Shown: positions 47,755 to 58,789 of the stretch, piece after piece | How the letters are laid out: every line of letters begins with the position of its first letter | How positions within the stretch are numbered: the stretch's first letter is position 1 | Source: Cichorium intybus | Taxonomy: Eukaryota > Streptophyta > Magnoliopsida > Asterales > Asteraceae | Reading direction: 5' to 3' | DNA length: 64,000 nt | Assembly (NCBI GenBank): GCA_023525715.1 | Contig: CM042013.1 | Coordinates: forward strand, 76,677,494-76,741,493 | Position numbers and translations under genes: made by a program | Notes under the pieces: generated by a model | Seen by the model: only the letters and a program-made list of their open reading frames with translations | What the model was told of the DNA's origin: nothing | Database searches by the model: none

Positions 47755-48186
47755 AGATGGGGACTAGGCATACAAACAATAAACGCAACTCTTAAGTTCA
47801 CATGCAACCTAAAGGATCTATGTTTTCTCTGTTGAACATATAATCTCTCACAAACAATAATCTCTCAGAACCTAGCACCACATAATTCGAGCCTGTAATG
47901 GTTTACATAGGGTCTAATTCCAAAGAACTGTCTATAGGAATGGGGCAGAGAATAATGAGACAGGGGATGCGTATTTATAACCTAACCCTTTTTCCGGCCA
48001 GACGTGCCGCGCGCTGCGCATGCACCTTGCCCGCGTCACGCTTGTCAATCCGTCCATTGTTCAACTATTGAACAATTACAACCCCTTCTCTTCTAATTAA
48101 TCCCAAATTAATTCCAAATCAATTCTGATTAATTCCAAACATGTTTCTAATTAATTTATTATCACATAACAAATTAATAAACTATT

Positions 48187-48220
<34 letters not shown>

Positions 48221-48338
48221 TCTCTTTCTATTAACCTTTATACCGGTTGGACTACTGAGGGCAACCCAAAAGGTCTGTGCTGCCATCAATCAAGTATAGT
48301 TCCAAATTATAGTCATGGCTTAAACACCTAATCCAACA
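47755..48338 (-). repeat. E3 5' LTR
   Basis: 584 bp, adjoining the primer-binding site at 47754, with a CT microsatellite (about 48187-48227). Confidence 0.85.
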
Positions 48339-51300
48339 TTTTCAACCCACTTTACAAAGAAGGAATGTCTTATTCTCAAACCCGGCGTAGTCATCCCCGA
48401 GGAGTGGATTCTTGTTCGATCAGAACGTCAAAACAATGCCTACATCATCGTTATGAATCACAACACTCCCAAAAATGTCACCTGCTTATTCTCGAAAGCT
48501 TCAGAACAGAATGCCATATTGTGGCATCGACGTCTCGATCATGCCAACGCGAAAAATCTAAATCGTCTTGCAAAGAATGATATTGACCAGGGGCTTCCAA
48601 TCAAGGACTTCATTACATTTGAAAAATGTGTTGTCTGTGCTCAAGGCAAACATCATCGGAAGCCTCACAAGCCTAAAATGATCAATTCCATTGACTCGCT
48701 CCTTCAGTTGCTTCACATGGATCTTTTTGGCCCTATTGATGTTCTCAGTATTAACCGAAGTTCTTACTGCTTAGTCATTATTGATGATTACTCACGTTTT
48801 ATTTGGGTTTTCTTCTTAAAGAACAAAAGTGAAACTGCAGAGCCGGTCATGAAGTTCATCACTCTTATCGAGAATTAAACAAATCTGAAGACGAAGGCCA
48901 TCCGATGTGATAATGGAACTGAGTTCAAGAATGTGGTATTGAATAAGTATTGTGCAGATAAGGGAGTGCAACGTCAGTATAGTGCCGCTCAAACGCCTCA
49001 ACAAAACAGTTTTGCTGAGCGTCGGAATAGAACTTTGATTAATGCTGCGCATACCATGCCGTGCGACTCTAAACTACCAGTGATCTTTTGGGCTGAAGCA
49101 ATTAATACAGCCTTTTATGTTCAGAATCGGGTCATCATCAACAAATATCAAATGAAGACTCCGTATGAGATTCTCAATGGCCACAAACCAAACGTCTCGT
49201 ATTTCAGTACCTTCGGTTGTCCTTGCACTCTTCTTCATCTTGAAGCTACTCCGAAGTTCAATTCCAAAGCAGATGATTGCTACTTCGTTGGATATGCAAG
49301 TAAAACTGCGTATCGAGTGTACAACAAGGTGACCAAGCAGATCGTGGAATCTTATGACATGAGATGGCTATAAGAGAACGAGACGGATGCCCGTGTTGGA
49401 CCCGACTGGTTCTTTAACTATGCTGAGCTATTTAAATAATTTTATGTGTTTTCTGGTGATGTTTCAGGTACACAACCAGGTCCTAGTGCAGTAAACAGAA
49501 ATGATGATGCAGAAATCATTCCTGATCTCATCAACCCGTCAGTGATTCTTGAAGACCCTATTCCAAATGACGGTGCATCTCCTGCATCCACTATTGTAAC
49601 TAAAAATGCTCCTGCTGACTCATCACAGGTTGTTGGCGAACCTCCAATTGTCGATCAATCTGCTTCTCATGAAGATGCTTTCAATTCTGATCCTGCTAAT
49701 CATTTCGACTCCACTCTCATTGATTCCCTCTTTCCCGAGAGAATTCGTGACGAGTATGTTGCAAGTACCTCTCACGACTTCATAGATTCTGACAGAGGTG
49801 CTTCAGGCTCAGACAGGGTTGAAAACATAACCAATCTTCTGGTCTCTACTGGTTCCCTCGAACATGCTGTGCCTTCAAGAATACAACGAGATCACGGAAT
49901 TGATAACATGATTGGCTCTTTGGATGATGGGGTTCAAACCAGAAGCCAGAGTGGTCCAGTCAATGAGTGCCTCTATTCATGCTTTATCTCTCAAATAGAG
50001 GCGAAGAATGTACAGATGGCACTCAATGAACCAAGTTGGGTGGATGCCATGCATGAAGAGCTTAATCAGTTCGAGAAATTGAATGTCTGGAAATTGGTGG
50101 AACTACCCGAGGGCAAGAAATCTCTTGACACAAGATGGGTAGTTCGCAATAAGCAAGATGATTCATGAGTTATAGCGTGCAACAAGGCACGCCTAATGGT
50201 TCGTGGTTTTCGTCAGATTGAAGGCCTTGATTATACTGAAGTTTATGCTCCGGTGGCACGCCTTGAGGCGATTCGGATTTTTCTTGCCTACGCATCATAT
50301 TTACTGTCTACCAGATGGACGTTAAGACTGCTTTCTTGTACGGTGAAGTGAAAGAAGAAATTTATGTTGATCAACCTCTGGGTTTCATCAACTCTAAATT
50401 TCTGAATCACGTCTACAAGCTTGATAAGGCTCTTTATGGTCTTCATCAAGCTCCCCGTGCCTGGTATGCAACATTGACGGATCATCTGTTGCAGCATGGT
50501 TACACACGAGGCACTATTGATCAGACTCTGTTCATTAAGCGTCAAAATGATGATCAAATTGTTGTCCAGATCTATGTGGATGACATTATCTTTGGTTCTA
50601 CAAGTGAAGCCTTATGTCATGAGTTTGAGGATGTCATGAAGAAACGCTTCGAGATGAGTTCGTTGGGTGAGATGACAATGTTTCTTGGGTTACAAGTGAA
50701 GCAATGCTCAACGGCTATCCTGCTTCATCAAGGCAAATATGTGGAGGATATTCTCGAGAAGTTTGAGTTCAAGGATGAAAAAGCTGCCAATACCCCAATG
50801 TCTGAGTGACCCCTGCTATCTTCAAATCCAGATGGAGAACCCGTTGATCAAACGCACTATCGCTCTCTGATTGGTTCTCTAATGTGTTTGACGGAAAGCA
50901 GACCGTATATAGTTTTTGTAGTCTGTCAATATGCTCGACATCAGGCTAATCCTAAAAACTCTCATTTAACTGCTGTCAAACGGATCTTTAGATACCTTAA
51001 AGGGAGATCTAAATTAGGTCTCTAGTATCCAAAGAACCGTGAATTTGATCTCTATGCATTTTCTGATAGCAATTATGGAGGTTGCGATATTGACAAAAAC
51101 TCCACCAGTGTTGGATGTCAATTGTTACGAGACTGACTGATTTCCTGGCAGTGGAAGAAGCAGCAGATCGTGTCAACTTCTACAACTGAGGCTGAGTATG
51201 TTGCTACCTCGACCTGTTGTTCTCAGGTCATCTGGATGCAGCATCAACTCCTTGACTATGGTATGAATTTTCTTGACACTCCTATATTTTGCGACAATGA

Positions 51301-51523
51301 GGCGGCTATCCAAATTGTGAAAAACCCTGTCCAACATTCTAAGACCAAGCACATCGACATTAAAATTCACTTTATTCGAGACTGCTACGAGCGAAAATTG
51401 ATTCATTTGGAATCAGTCCACACAAATAACAATGTGGCGAACTTATTCACAAAACCTTTTGCAAAAGCTCGGTTTGATGTGCTTGTGGCTACGCTTAAAA
51501 TGATACGTTTTGATGACTGTTAA
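48339..51523 (+). pseudogene. Copy P integrase, reverse transcriptase and RNase H relic (SIRE/Maximus-like)
   Basis: Pol resumes after E3. It has the GAG-pre-integrase WHRRLDHANAKNL with CVVCAQGKHH (about 48520-48650), the integrase core (HMDLFGPI, CDNGTEFKN, AERRNRTL) with a stop at about 48876, and a long acidic linker (49446-49960). Reverse transcriptase (from about 50030) has MDVKTAFLYG and YVDDIIFGS (about 50575). RNase H (about 51050-51523) has STTEAEYVA and FCDNEAA. Stops occur at about 49371, 50166, 50807, 51025 and 51137. The motifs are of the SIRE/Maximus style, unlike those of E1, E2 and E5. It is not functional as it stands. Confidence 0.88.
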
Positions 51524-52218
51524 ATCAGTTTTGCAAATATTGTATATTATTTTTGTTTTATTAAATTTTTTCATGGTTCTTAATTTTCAAAATTCTTCCC
51601 CATGCACAAATTTAGGGGGAGAATTAAAACAAAACAAAAAATATAAAATTCAAAAATACAAAATATGTCTTTTACTTTTATGTCTTTACTTTTCAGAAAA
51701 CTTAAAAATCAAAAAATATGTTTTTTCTTTTCATGTCTTTCCTTTTAGAAAATTACAAAACTCAAAATATTGTTCTTTTACATGTTTTACACGATCATAA
51801 ATGTTCCTGACCAATTAGGAATACAGATCAGAATTCTTATGTCAAAGATGTGACTCACTATTATGGTGACTCGCTAAGACATTCCTTACCTACCGACGAC
51901 GCACCGAGTAATACCACTTACTGTTGAGGTAACACTTAAGTGCTAGTGATTCTTACTGTTACACCATATTAATTTTGAAGCACTAACAACCTTTCTTAAC
52001 AAATCTCAAAGTATTTCTGTAACACGAACTTCTAAAACTTTGAGTAAAGCCACTCAGAGTAGAGAGTTAAAAAGTCTGTGCCGATAGTTAGATTGCGTAC
52101 CGTAATCTATCACACGCACCAATCCATTCTCAACCACCTATATATTTCTGTTGCAAGAAATAGACGATTCATCACTTTAAACCAAGTGATAATGATAATT
52201 CGATGCTCTGATGCCACT
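51524..52218 (+). other. Copy P post-pol 3' region joined to an opposite LTR
   Basis: It matches the reverse complement of 17217-17895 in copy M, and carries a polypurine-like TTTAGGGGGAGAAT at about 51612. It stops at about 52200, where GCTCTGATGCCACT (a primer-binding site on the other strand) meets LTR C. Copy P thus lacks its own plus-oriented 3' LTR. Confidence 0.65.
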
Positions 52219-52680
52219 TGTTAGTCCCAAACAATCCTAGATCTACTTGGTATCAATGAAATCACTCGATTGTTGCGGAATCCCAACGAGTAATCAATCT
52301 GAAACATATAAGAATCGAGAACACGGATACTACAAACCTTCAATGCACTCTATTAAGATTAACAGACGGGTACATAAGGTTCTTTGATCGAATGAACAAA
52401 TTTTCTCTAACACTCTAAGCTCCCAATTCGACCAACTAAAACGGCTAATCTCACAAATGACTAACAATACACTATATATACTAGCCGAACAAATGAACTT
52501 GCCCAACAGCCAAGCCCATCCAAAAACCCACCAAGCCCAACCGAAATCCAAGAAGATTTCGGTCATCACGACTGAAAACCTGGACGATTTCGGTCCAGGC
52601 CGAAATCCCAAGTCAACCCATAGAATGTTGTTTTTGTCATCTTCAATGCCAAGCATAAACCATCAAATTTAGTCCCAACA
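52219..52680 (-). repeat. LTR C (5' LTR of the outer SIRE-like element)
   Basis: On the minus strand it starts TGTTGGGACTAAATTTG, ends GGGACTAACA, and is followed by TGGCATCAGAGC. It is the closest partner of LTR A and shares the outer flank TTGCA. Confidence 0.85.
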
Positions 52681-55380
52681 TTGCATTTTATATGTTAGAG
52701 AATGCCTACTACTTTTTTTCTTACCTTCACTACTACAAAAAGCCTCATAAGACCCGGTTAAATCAATTAAATTACCCAGTTTACAACCGGGGTTTATAGC
52801 CGGCGAGTCCTATGCGGAAAATATAACTCTGTTTTCAAACCGGCCCTATTACTTGATATAGCGCTTATATTGCACATATATCTGGCGATATCAGATTGTT
52901 TTTAAGTATAAATTATGTAAAAAGGGATTAAAATACTCACTCTACTTTGATAGTGACTTTGAATAGGATTCTTGGACAAGTACGAAAAAAAGACGGAAGT
53001 TGGATTAAAATTAAGACGAAAATGAAAATGTTGGAATATGGAGATAGCTCCTCTCTCTCTCTAGATAGCGACTCTATCTCTAATAGGTAGTGCCTTTGTT
53101 TGCAGATAACATGAAAAATGGAAAGTTTGTTAAGAAAGCGGCGGTATCTTAACAGATAGCTCGAGTAATATAATTTTACAATCTGATTTACTTTTATTTA
53201 CTTGTAAGCAACTTTTAAGTTTTGTTTCTGAATTTTTTGTTTTGATCTAGCCATGTCAAGCTAGAACCCTAAATCTAGTTCTCTAGTTCTGGGTTCAGAT
53301 ATGTTTATCATTTAGATTGAAACATTTGGTTTGATGTTTTTTATGCACAAAGTGTAGTGATTAATTTCTCACTTCATTTTTAGTCATGTATATAGTTTGT
53401 TTTTTACTGGCCAACTTAGATAAATTAAATTCACACTAGGTTTAATTGACTGAGTAATGCACCTAATCGTTTTATAAAGTTGATGTCTGGTAACAATAAC
53501 AAACATGATTGTTAAGAACCTGATCACATGTTCACCCACTTCCGAGCGTATGCAAGAATTGGACATTGTTGGTACTTGCACATCTAATTCGGTTCTTGCA
53601 TTCAATCTAAAAGAGTGTTTAGGTTGAGTAATACAGAACTAGGTTTAGGCAAGGAGGATGATTTGTCTAGATAATTTAGTAGGTAAATTTTATGAAGACT
53701 ACATTTTATGACTTTTAAAAGCCAACTTAGGATTATAAATCATAAACACATCAAAGTGAATTCAATCTAGTACAGTAAACATTGAAAAATTAGAACTAGG
53801 CTTTTCTCAAAATGTTATTTCAAATTCGATTAAATTCGATTAATTACATATTATTCTTTTCTATTTCTACTTTCGTTATAAACCACCCCTATTGCATCAC
53901 TATAGTACCTCGTACTAAGTGGTGTATACTTTGAATCCCGTGTCCCTATGGTTCGACCCTGCTTATCCAGTGTATTATATATAACTGTGATAACTTTTGA
54001 CATATTAATTATATTTCCAAATTAATTTGTGAGGGCTGACAACCCTTAACATTACTCTTAAAAGAACTTGGTTTTTATCAAAAAAACCAGGACATTTAAG
54101 GAGATAAAAGCCACAATTATACTATACAAAACTGGGTCATATATGAAGATTAGCTCGATCACAAAGGATTTTATAAAACATGGTACCTAATTAAGTAACC
54201 AGGTCCTATGGTAAAATAGAATTCAAAGAATTCATCCACTAGTTTATGACAATCGATTAATCATCCCCAATATTTTTACTTGCAGTTTATGTAAGTCAAA
54301 CCTTATTGGTTAAGTGAAAGTACAATAAAACTGGTTAAACTGAGACAGGAAAACTCCATCTTTAAATAGCTCCATCAAATAGAAGATGTATATATTGCAA
54401 TGATCGAAATAAGTTGTTTCAACTATTAATCTCGACAAACATCAACATACCAACATATCATATGATCTATATATTTTGCATAACCAATAACTTCTCAAGC
54501 TCTTGATCACTTCTAATAGCCAACATATCTTGCATCTGAATTGCTCTGTGTTACTTATCCCTGGTGGAAATCCTAGCCAACTCCAACACCTACAACCACA
54601 AAATCAAATATTAGAAGATATTTGATAATTAATAGTTTAGATTAAACCATAAAAATTTAATTTTGAGCTTGATGTCCTCTGTTTTGATCTAAAACTTTTG
54701 AAAAGTTATTTGTAACTAGAAAACAAAAATAAGTAAAAGTCTATATATAAAATCCCAAAATTAGCATTAAGTTAAACACATGATAATCATAATATTAAAG
54801 AAGGAGATCAATTATTATAATAAAACCAACCCCAACATCTACAAGTAACAAAATCAAGATTACAAGATGTTTCATGAATAATTATTATAATGAACTCAAT
54901 AAACTTTCATAATTAAGCTTGACGTCCTTTGTTAATTGTTAATTAGTTCATAAACATTGAATTATCGAAAATTACTTGATTTTGACCAAATATGCACGAG
55001 TCTAAGCTCCTCTTTGGCATGTATTCATAGCTAAACAAGTGTTCATCTTCTTGAATGCTACATTGAGTGGTCACACTAACATAATTGGAAACAAATAATA
55101 AATAAACCTCTGCTTTTTAAGAACTTGGAAGTTTTTTGAAATGCTCCAAAAACATATTTTAGGTAGTCTACACATGCTATCATGAGTAAAATCTAGCTTA
55201 TAAACATGAAAGAACATAATAAAAGGACTTTGATAAAAATAACCAAATATAACTCACTCAAGATACTTATAGATGTTAGGTGAGTGTGAATATTTTGAAG
55301 ATTTATTCAAAGGTTGGTGAAGTTTGAAGAGTTGGTGAATGGTTGGTAGCCTCTTTCCAAGTTCTTCATTTCACATTAAT
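52681..55380. other. Intergenic, with a CACTA-like end and old repeat fragments
   Basis: CACTACTACAAAAAGC at about 52734 looks like a CACTA terminus, with CCCGGTT and ACCCAGTTT words behind it. Similar ACCAGG/ACTGGGT words recur at about 54085-54340, but no opposite terminus was found. The stretch GTGTCCCTATGGTTCGACC at about 53940 resembles wording common in plant Ty3/gypsy elements. No gene is seen. Confidence 0.35.
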
Positions 55381-55540
55381 TGCTTACATGTATAAATAGA
55401 GCATTAGATGAAGAGCATCATGCACCACAACACACAATACATACTAGGATTGAGTGTGTATCTCTTGTAATCTCCTCAGTCAAATAAAATCTAGTTGTAG
55501 CCCGTGGATGTAGAATTTACACCGAAGTTCCAGAAAATTG
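55381..55540 (+). repeat. E6 LTR end (probable)
   Basis: AATACATACTAGGATTGAGTG, TGTAATCTCCT and AGCCCGTGGATGTAG fit the transcribed part of a TNT1-like copia LTR placed just before a gag gene. The 5' edge of the LTR could not be fixed. Confidence 0.45.
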
Positions 55541-55740
55541 CAAAAAGGTCCCTGAAGTTCCAGAAAATTGCAAAACATGTCCCTAAAGTTCTAGAAAATA
55601 GCAAAACAGGTACCTGAAGTTCCAGAATACTGCAAAACAGGTCCTTGACATTCCAAAAAATTGCAAAACAGGTCCCTGAAATTCCAGAAAATTGCAAAAC
55701 AGGTCCCTGAAGTTTCAGAAAGTTGCAAGACAGGTCACGA
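55541..55740 (+). repeat. 31-bp minisatellite in the E6 leader
   Basis: About seven copies of a unit like CCAGAAAATTGCAAAACAGG with TCCCTGAAGTT between, each slightly different. It lies between the LTR end and the E6 gag start. Confidence 0.85.
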
Positions 55741-55791
55741 TTTTTTGAGAAGAAATTGCAAGGTGTCTCGAGTTGTTTCTTGTTTTTCGTA

Positions 55792-57178
55792 ATGGTTGAA
55801 GACAAGATTGTAATCGAGAAGTTCGATGGTTCTGATTTTAGTTGGTGGAAAATGCAAATAGAAGCATTGATGTGTCAGAAAGACTTGTATGTGGTACTTG
55901 GGGACAAGCCGGAGAAAATGTAAAAAGCTGATGAAGATGTTTGGAACTCAAAGAACAAGAAAGCTAGGGCGGTTATTACATTGTCATTGTCAAAGAGTGT
56001 TGCTTTCAACATCATGAATCAAACCACGACGCGTGATATGATGGATGCTCTGTCGAATATGTATGAGAAACCGTCGGCATCTAACAAGGTGTTATTGATG
56101 AGGGAGTTGTTCACTACAAGGATGAATGAGGAAAGTTCGGTTACGGTTCACATTAACAATCTAAATTCAATCCTGTCCAGATTATCATCCGTGGGAATTA
56201 AATTTGATAATGAAACTCAAGCTGCACTGCTGCTAGCTTCACTACCTAATAGCTGGTCCGAAACAGTTACAGCTGTTACTAGCTCCGTGGGAGATAGTGG
56301 TATGACTTTTGAAGGGGTTAGAGACTTGGTTTTGGGCGAGGATATCAGACGCAAAAATCAAGGTGGGTAATCTTCTTCTTCGTTATTGAATATGGACAGA
56401 GGTAGAAGGAATAGCAGAAACAGTGGGAGCCGAGGAAGAAGTTTGTCTAGAACTCGGAAGAATGTGAAGTGCTGGAACTGTCAAGAGGTGGGACATGTTA
56501 AGAGTCAATGTCCAAAGAAAGAATTGAACATTGCGGGTGCTGAGAATGTTTCTGAAGATGATGTATTGTTACTCAGTATAGAAAGTAATGTGGACTCTTG
56601 GGTTATGAATTCAGGTGCTTCATTTCATGCTACCCACAACAACGAAGCAATGATGAATATTAAAGAAAGTGACTTTCGGAAGGTAAGATTGGGTAACGGT
56701 GAAACGCTTGAAGTAACGGGTATGGGAGACATTGAGTTAAAAACTACTTGGGGAACTACTTGGTGCTTACGTAATGTCATGGTGATTCTAAAACTGGAAA
56801 CTAAGTTGATTTCAGTTGGGCAATTGGATGACCAAGGACTGGACGTCAAGTTTGGTGGTGGAAAGTGGAAGGTATTCAATGGGAATCTGGTTATTGCCTA
56901 AGGCTTCAAACGAGGGTCGTTATACATGAAGTCGGTTCCATCTGGGGATGTAACCCCCCTGTCAAGATGAATGACAAAGTCGGGTTCACTGAATCTAGTA
57001 GAGCTAAGAGGGTTCAATCTACAGACTTGAAGACTGGAGCCACGGGGAAGTCAGCTGAACGGATTCAGAAGTCTAAACCAAATAGAGGTTTTGGCAACAG
57101 TGGGAGCATGGGTCGTGTTTCGGGTACTAGGCCGAAAATGAAATGGGTTTGTAAGACTGAAAAGCCGAATGTTAAAAT
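55792..57178 (+). pseudogene. E6 gag and protease relic (TNT1-like copia)
   Basis: From ATG 55792 the frame gives a classic TNT1-type gag (EKFDGSDFSWWKMQIEA, then LLASLPNSWSE), broken by stops at about 55921 and 56368. An arginine/serine-rich stretch and one zinc knuckle, CWNCQEVGHVKSQC (about 56470-56512), follow. The protease site reads SWVMNSGAS where relatives have an aspartate (DSGAS), so the catalytic residue is lost. More stops follow, then E5 interrupts at 57179. Integrase and later domains would lie beyond the right edge. Confidence 0.82.
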
Positions 57179-57938
57179 TGTAAGGTTTTACACAATCAAT
57201 GAACTATAAACCCTAAGTTCACATGCAACCTAATGAAGGATCTATGTTTTTCTATCTTATGAACATATAACAAATTCCTATGGCCACCATTTATTTCTAA
57301 AGATCAAAACAAGAATTACCAACCTTTTGGATATTGTTCTTGAAGCTAGCAGCAAAGAGATCCTGCCTCAAATGAAGTCACACCCAAGCAAGGAGGAGAG
57401 AAAGCAGCAGAGTCTTTGGAGAGTCTAAAGTTGGCGCAGATTTTGGGGTGCCCAGGGGGTTCCTTTTATAGCCTCCAAGGGTTACAGTCAAAACCCTAGA
57501 GGAGCCCCTTAATGGACAAGCCTGTTGACCATTTGGACCAGATCTCCTAAACCCTAATTAGGGTTTCGCCAACCTAGGAGGAACCCTCCAAGGTGGCGCC
57601 AATTCTGGCCCCTAGCTACTAGTTTGCCAGTTATTCAACTATTGAATAAATACAAACCAGTCCCTGCACTTTTAATTAATTTATTTAATCACTGAATTAA
57701 ATCCAATTAATTCCAGATTAATTTCTAATTAATTAATATAGTTTCTAATTAATATATTAACACTTAAATATATTAATAAAGTATTTCTGTTGATTTATTA
57801 AACAATTAATAAATCAACCTCTCTCTCTATTAAACTCTACATCAATCCTCCAACTATGAGGGCAACCCAAATGGACTTTGCTTCAATTAACAAGATAAAT
57901 ACAAATATAAAGTCATGGCTTAGACACCTAATCCAACA
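57179..57938 (-). repeat. E5 3' LTR
   Basis: 760 bp. It starts TGTAAGGTTTTACACAATC on the plus strand and is followed by GTCTCCCACTTGG, the minus-strand polypurine tract. Confidence 0.88.
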
Positions 57939-58789
57939 GTCTCCCACTTGGATAAGTCTATGACTTTAGATTTATCTTCTGATTAATAATTATCAGTTTC
58001 TGATGAAACTGTTACTGAACTCTGACCCAGTCAGTTCTGTCTAAAGATAAGTGATCAGATGATCCTCCGTCCAACAAGATATTTTCAGACTCAAGACATG
58101 GATTAAGATGAATCTTGGTCTGATACTCTGTTTCTCGATTTCCGATTTTCTTATGACTTTAAGACTACTAATTGAACACATCAATTAAGTCTTGGTTGGC
58201 CAACACTTTCAGTCAACTTCAAAATCATCGAGAGGCCTACAGATATCTGTTTCCCATCGGGTCAGGGGACGGATAAGTTTCGACTTATATGTCTATACCT
58301 TTTACTAGTCAGAATACTCACAACAATGTGTTTTATAACATCGAGTTACCGATGCGTTTTCGCATTATCAATGAGCAACTGCCTCGCAAATTACAGATCA
58401 TATATCTCCACTTAAAGATCAAAGGATATTATCGTCTTAACATTGCTTGTGATGTAATCCATGAAGCAATCTGTTAAGTGCGGGTTTATCCAATACTCAA
58501 ATCTCTATTTTCTAAGTGCCCATGAACGTTGTAGCAGTCTTACTGCAATGTCTAACTCCTTAGATAATCTACAACCGATTCATGACAGTCTTCGTTCATA
58601 CTTACTCCCTAACAGTATGATCGACTGTGGAATTTTTAATAATCTAATTACTCAGGAAGTTTAAACATGCAAAAATGAAACACAATAATAAACAATTGAC
58701 AAAGGTAGTAAACAATACTCATTTATAAATCACCGTTATAAAATCACCAAGTCAATTACATTTATACTGTTACAAGTTTCAAAACCTAT
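57939..58789 (-). other. E5 3' untranslated region
   Basis: No gene. The same block as in E1 and E3, with ACATCGAGTTACCGATGCG and TTCATGACAGTCTTCG. Confidence 0.7.

Larger units (their letters stand above)
41221..48338 (-). mobile_element. E3: decayed E1-family copia element inserted in copy P
   Basis: LTRs are at 41221-42020 and 47755-48338, both ending CCTAATCCAACA. The flanking direct repeat is TTTTC (41216-41220 and 48339-48343). The first base of each LTR is mutated (C or A where T is expected). The primer-binding site is on the minus strand at 47742-47754 and the polypurine tract at 42021-42033. No intact gag or pol remains, so it could only have moved with help, or it has decayed since insertion. 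Confidence 0.88.
15689..52680 (-). mobile_element. SIRE/Maximus-like copia complex (outer layer of the nest) with internal inversion
   Basis: LTRs of the same type and orientation (minus) stand at both ends: 15689-16122 and 52219-52680. Both are flanked outside by the same 5 bp, TTGCA (15684-15688 and 52681-52685). The left LTR has a polypurine tract on its inner side, and the right one has a primer-binding site (TGGCATCAGAG) on its inner side, as for one minus-strand element. In between, a minus-strand copy M (gag pieces, 3' region) and a plus-strand copy P (gag to RNase H) meet head to head at a third, divergent LTR (37227-37632). E1 and E3 are later insertions. Confidence 0.7.

Noticed and set aside
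51510..51800. 96-codon frame after copy P RNase H
   Set aside because: It runs through the polypurine-like tract and low-complexity AT-rich 3' region, and is not kept in copy M.
15689..52680. A plus-strand SIRE element with LTR B as 5' LTR and LTR C as 3' LTR
   Set aside because: LTRs B and C read as minus-oriented: perfect or near-perfect primer sites follow them on the minus strand, LTR A has its polypurine tract on the minus strand, and C pairs with A in sequence and in the TTGCA flank.
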